9,711 nucleotides of DNA, taken from NCBI GenBank assembly GCA_030631725.1, contig DAOVKO010000061.1, positions 1 through 9,711 of the forward strand, written 5' to 3'. Shown here piece after piece: positions 7,320 through 9,711 of the stretch. The notes beneath the pieces were generated by a model. That model saw nothing but the letters and a program-made list of their open reading frames with translations, did not search any database and was not told the DNA's origin. Position 1 is the stretch's first letter; each line of letters begins with the position of its first letter. The position numbers were made by a program, and so were the translations under genes. Source of the stretch: Actinomycetes bacterium. Lineage in GTDB: Bacteria > Planctomycetota > Phycisphaerae > JAACET01.

Positions 7320-7337
7320 TCGCTCTGGTACCAATAA
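7176..7337 (-). repeat. 81-bp imperfect tandem duplication at the gspK/gspL junction
   Basis: Two directly adjacent copies, 7257-7337 (outer, upstream in transcription) and 7176-7256 (inner), agree at 73 of 81 positions and stay in frame (27 codons). Each copy holds the end of gspK, the ATG of gspL and about 22 codons of gspL. The 22 bases around each ATG (7316-7337 and 7235-7256) are identical. The eight differences fall in seven codons; five of these change the residue (S/I, K/N, A/V, R/G, T/A, outer/inner). That much divergence excludes a simple assembly stutter. Confidence 0.93.
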
Positions 7338-8695
7338 AGGATGTTGACAGGGTCGGCTCCGCGGTCGACTACGGCGACGATTTCACGGCGGATGCCCCAG
7401 GTGGTCAGGCCCGAGCTGCGAATCTCAAAGACGCTGCTGCGGACGGTGAGGCGCTCGGCGAAGGCCTTGAACTGCTCTTCGCTGATGGTCTTGTCGGTGA
7501 ACAGCTCGCCGACGCTGCTCAGCGGGCCCTTGCCCGACGTTTGACGCATGACCATAGCCTCGGCGGTGCTCTCGCTCATCTTCGGCAAGCTCATCAGAAC
7601 TTCCCTGGAGGCTGTGTTCACGTTGATCCGCCCGGGCAAACGCTCGTCGTCGGTGAGTGTCAATTCGTCCAGATTCTCCGCCAACCACTTGACGGTAATT
7701 TCTTTGACCTTGCCTTCGTCGTCGGATTGCCTGTCGGAGCTTTGCCGAGCCTTGACATTGAGCAGATCCATCAGACTATTGAATCGGTTTCGCCCGGATC
7801 GTCTGTCTCTGCCGCGCCTGCTGCTGCCGGAGCGGTGATCGACTATGGCCTGGGCCAGGGCGTCTGTGAAGTTGAACCGGCTGACGAGCGTGTCCTTATC
7901 CGCGGTGTTGACGTTGACCCGCGTGGTGCCGCTGGCGGTCTGGTTCAGCTCGTAGCCGTACACGCTGGTCAGCCCGGCCAGGCCCAGACTCAGTTGCCCG
8001 TCGCCGTCGTCGTCCGGATACGAGGCGTCGGCAGCATCGCCGTCGTCTTCGTTGGCGTCCAGGACGCCGTTGAGATTGACGTCCTCACCAGTGAAGAACG
8101 GCTCTTCGATTCCACGCACCAGGCGCAGCTCGTCAATAGTGCGAAAGGGACCGTTGCGAATCAGATACGGATATTCCAGGCGGGCGTAATGCAGGGCTTC
8201 GACTCCGCCGGGGCGGGTCCTGTCATCACCGTCACGCCAGTCAAGAATAGAGTCAACCTGCCAGACGGCCAGGTCGAGCAAGGCCTTCAACTGCGCGGCG
8301 TCGGCGACGTTGACGTTCACCCGGGCGCAGTGGTCTATCAGCCCGTAGCGGACACTACGCGGATCATCCAGGAGATTGGGCCCAGCGGTCACCGAGAAGG
8401 TCCCGTTGAGCATCTCGACTTCTTCGAAATAATCTGTATCGGAATACCAAAACTCGAACATGTCGTCGCTACTGGTGAGGTCATCTTCGAGGACGGCCAG
8501 GGCCTGCTCGATCCCCGCCCGGGCCAGCCAGTGGGCCTGCACCGACGCCAGCTCGCTGTAGGCACTGGCCAAGTTGGCTGTAACCGCCTTCTGTACGCCA
8601 AGGAGCATCAGGCCTGCCACCAGCACCACCCACATTACTGCGATCAGGGCGAAACCGCGGCCCTTGGAGCTAATCTGTAATCTCGGGCTGATCAT
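7316..8695 (-). CDS. gspK: Large minor pseudopilin GspK with calcium-loop insert
   Basis: 459-residue GspK, the largest pseudopilin, which caps the pseudopilus tip. Residues 12-35 (GRGFALIAVMWVVLVAGLML) form the prepilin leader and apolar helix, with cleavage expected after Gly14. The +5 glutamate is replaced by Ala, as is normal for GspK. The helix continues through QAHWLARAGIEQALAVLEDD. Family signatures include ILDWRDGDD (150-158) and the stretch NGPFRTIDELRLVRG (181-195). Three RVNVN or RINVN motifs (125, 259, 356) mark the SAM/helix-hairpin-like helical modules inserted in the pilin fold. An EF-hand-like loop (DVNLNGVLDANE, 205-216) and a second Asp/Gly loop (DDDGDGQLSLG, 228-238) recall the calcium sites described in GspK. 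At 459 residues it is longer than the roughly 320 of proteobacterial GspK, partly through an Arg/Ser tract at 288-305. The ATG overlaps the gspJ stop (ATGA). The last six codons lie inside an 81-bp tandem repeat. Confidence 0.93.
   Translation of the reverse strand: MISPRLQISSKGRGFALIAVMWVVLVAGLMLLGVQKAVTANLASAYSELASVQAHWLARAGIEQALAVLEDDLTSSDDMFEFWYSDTDYFEEVEMLNGTFSVTAGPNLLDDPRSVRYGLIDHCARVNVNVADAAQLKALLDLAVWQVDSILDWRDGDDRTRPGGVEALHYARLEYPYLIRNGPFRTIDELRLVRGIEEPFFTGEDVNLNGVLDANEDDGDAADASYPDDDGDGQLSLGLAGLTSVYGYELNQTASGTTRVNVNTADKDTLVSRFNFTDALAQAIVDHRSGSSRRGRDRRSGRNRFNSLMDLLNVKARQSSDRQSDDEGKVKEITVKWLAENLDELTLTDDERLPGRINVNTASREVLMSLPKMSESTAEAMVMRQTSGKGPLSSVGELFTDKTISEEQFKAFAERLTVRSSVFEIRSSGLTTWGIRREIVAVVDRGADPVNILYWYQSE
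8048..8083 (-). other. EF-hand-like calcium loop in GspK
   Basis: Codons 205-216 of gspK encode DVNLNGVLDANE. Asp1, Asn3, Asn5, Gly6, Leu8, Asp9 and Glu12 match every ligand position of the canonical EF-hand loop. A second, less complete loop (DDDGDGQLSLG) follows at codons 228-238 (about 7982-8014). Calcium binding by GspK is known in proteobacteria; that these loops do the same is inferred. Confidence 0.6.
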
Positions 8696-9354
8696 TCTTC
8701 CTCCGACTGTTCCTGATTCTCTGCTTTACGGTGCGGAAAACTAACGACGCGGCTGATGGTCCAGAGCTTTGGGGGCTCGGTTTCGGCCAGGACGGCCAAC
8801 TCGATGCATACGGCCAAAGGCCAGCCGTTGGTGTCTTGGGGCCAATCTTCGCACCAGCCGATGCCGTCGTGGTAGGCGAAGTTTAGGCCGAGGACATTCT
8901 CGGCGATACATTCGAGTACCCCACCGTCGTCGGGCGTTTCGTTGCGGGTCGGATCCGTGCGGCGCATGAGCAGGGCAAAGGGTTTATCGGGCGGCTGGGC
9001 CAGATAGAACTCGCACTCCTTGAGGTTAGACTCGGGCTGGCCCCAGCGAACTTTTCTTGTGCTGAGCGTGAAAAAGCGGATGCGGTCAGCGGGCATCTCG
9101 CCGAGCCAATCGTCGAGCCCTTCGAACAGGGCGTCTCGATCCGGGTAACGGTCGGCATTAGCCAGTGCGGTGGCTATGGCCAGCACGGCGGCCCGGGCCT
9201 GCTGCTGCAGGGCGAGCTGGGTCTGGGCGCGGTTTCTGGCCGCGGCCGTGCTGCGCAGGATGCCCACGGTCGAGCCGGCGACCAGTGTGGTCAGCGTTGT
9301 GGCCACGATCAGCTCAACCAGAGTCAGCCCGGATTGTTGCTGCCTGCAACTCAT
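8692..9354 (-). CDS. gspJ: Minor pseudopilin GspJ
   Basis: 220-residue minor pseudopilin of the T2SS. In the known system GspJ forms a tip complex with GspI and GspK. Residues 8-20 (SGLTLVELIVATT) are a textbook class III (prepilin) leader: cleavage is expected after Gly9, Leu10 becomes the methylated N-terminus, and Glu14 is the conserved +5 glutamate. An apolar helix runs to about residue 31. The helix then continues as a Gln/Ala-rich stretch (QLALQQQARAAVLAIATAL), and the rest is a mainly beta domain, including RIRFFTLST, ECEFYLAQ and ENVLGLNFAYHDG, with ICIELA-type strands near the end. This agrees with the GspJ fold and its usual length of about 200 residues. The ATG at 9354 overlaps the gspI stop (ATGA), which fixes the start; no strong ribosome-binding site is visible, so coupling is likely. 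The C-terminus is acidic (NQEQSEEE). Confidence 0.9.
   Translation of the reverse strand: MSCRQQQSGLTLVELIVATTLTTLVAGSTVGILRSTAAARNRAQTQLALQQQARAAVLAIATALANADRYPDRDALFEGLDDWLGEMPADRIRFFTLSTRKVRWGQPESNLKECEFYLAQPPDKPFALLMRRTDPTRNETPDDGGVLECIAENVLGLNFAYHDGIGWCEDWPQDTNGWPLAVCIELAVLAETEPPKLWTISRVVSFPHRKAENQEQSEEE
8700..8704 (-). promoter_or_regulatory. Ribosome-binding site of gspK
   Basis: On the minus strand GGAGG lies four bases before the ATG at 8695, inside the end of gspJ. It supports the ATGA-overlap start of gspK in spite of the short spacing. Confidence 0.6.
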
Positions 9355-9711
9355 AGCTCGTCCCAGTAGAGTTCGCTCGGCCGAGAGCCGGGCGGGTCGT
9401 TCAGCAATGTCTGAGCTTCTATGAATCGCCCCTTGCCGCTGGGGGTCTCCCAGAGGATGCGAACGGTTACTTCGTAGAGGTTGCCTTCCAGGCGGGAGTC
9501 TATCTTTGCCTGCCAGGCGAACCTTTCGTGCCGGGCCTCGTCGAAGATGCCTTCGGTGGGGCCTTCATAGTGCAGCAGAGCTGGGCCGATCAAGTCGATC
9601 TTGGTGAAGGTTTTATCGAGCAGCTCAGCAGCTTGTTGATAATCCCTGGCCAGGGCCAACGAACGCATGCTCTGGGAAATAGTCAAGCCCAGGGCTCCAG
9701 CCGAAAGGGCC
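9351..9711 (-). CDS. gspI: Minor pseudopilin GspI, C-terminal part (5' end outside window)
   Basis: Minor pseudopilin of the type II secretion system, expected in the inner membrane and periplasm at the tip of the pseudopilus with GspJ and GspK. The frame is open through the window edge, so the prepilin leader and the first part of the hydrophobic helix are missing. The visible part begins with the end of an apolar helix (ALSAGALGLTISQSMRSLAL), followed by an amphipathic helix with AAELLDKTFTKIDLIG, comparable to the AENQLAELRL stretch of GspI. A beta-rich C-terminal domain follows, with FAWQAKI and LYEVTVRILWE strands, as in the GspI domain. A TTG at 9686 is not a credible start because it falls inside the conserved helix. 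Its TGA overlaps the ATG of gspJ by four bases. The family call rests on the helix, the strand pattern and the place just before gspJ; a type IV pilin-like PilV protein is the alternative. Confidence 0.8.
   Translation of the reverse strand, partial: ALSAGALGLTISQSMRSLALARDYQQAAELLDKTFTKIDLIGPALLHYEGPTEGIFDEARHERFAWQAKIDSRLEGNLYEVTVRILWETPSGKGRFIEAQTLLNDPPGSRPSELYWDEL

Noticed and set aside
7332..7334. TTG as a start for gspL, giving 614 residues
   Set aside because: The ATG five codons later makes the same ATGA overlap as the neighbouring genes; the TTG has no better ribosome-binding site.
7541..8680. Long plus-strand open frame of 379 codons opposite gspK
   Set aside because: It mirrors the gspK codons in a GC-rich gene, has no recognisable domain and no ribosome-binding logic, whereas gspK has clear family signatures throughout.

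Overview
The window is a single block of tightly packed genes, all on the minus strand, so transcription runs from 9711 towards 1. It is the distal part of a type II secretion (T2SS) operon of a GC-rich Gram-negative bacterium. The style suggests Planctomycetota, perhaps a Phycisphaerae-like lineage: a roughly 1000-residue secretin with extra ring modules, a GspK carrying an Asp/Asn-rich calcium-loop insert, a GspL fused to a long Lys/Glu tail, and a GspC/PilP-like protein with a repeated Met-Pro-Glu-Met-Arg tail. This placement is an inference from protein character, not from a database search.

Layout in transcription order: gspI (5' end outside the window, 9711-9351), gspJ (9354-8692), gspK (8695-7316), gspL, a PilM-PilN fusion (7319-5490), gspM/PilO-like (5493-4936), gspC/PilP-like (4939-4229), gspD secretin (4215-1192), and a TolB-like beta-propeller candidate lipoprotein (1195-59). 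Positions 1-58 are a short non-coding tail in which no convincing terminator is visible. Six of the seven junctions are 4-base ATGA or GTGA overlaps, so translation is probably coupled. The exception is gspC/gspD, which has a 13-base gap carrying a clear ribosome-binding site.

The genes would build most of the envelope-spanning machine. GspI, J and K are minor pseudopilins that form the tip of the pseudopilus. GspL and GspM form the inner-membrane platform. GspC links the platform to the outer-membrane channel GspD. The gspE ATPase, gspF and the gspG/H pseudopilins are not present and are presumably upstream of 9711. The order L-M-C-D matches pilM(N)-O-P-Q of type IV pili rather than the classical proteobacterial gspC-to-M order.

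The most striking points are: an 81-bp imperfect tandem duplication across the gspK/gspL junction that doubles the gspL start region and its first beta-strand motif; a secretin with an N0 domain and six further ring-type modules; Arg/Gly/Pro-rich and Lys/Glu/Pro-rich low-complexity tracts recurring in K, L, C and D; and a propeller protein coupled to the secretin.
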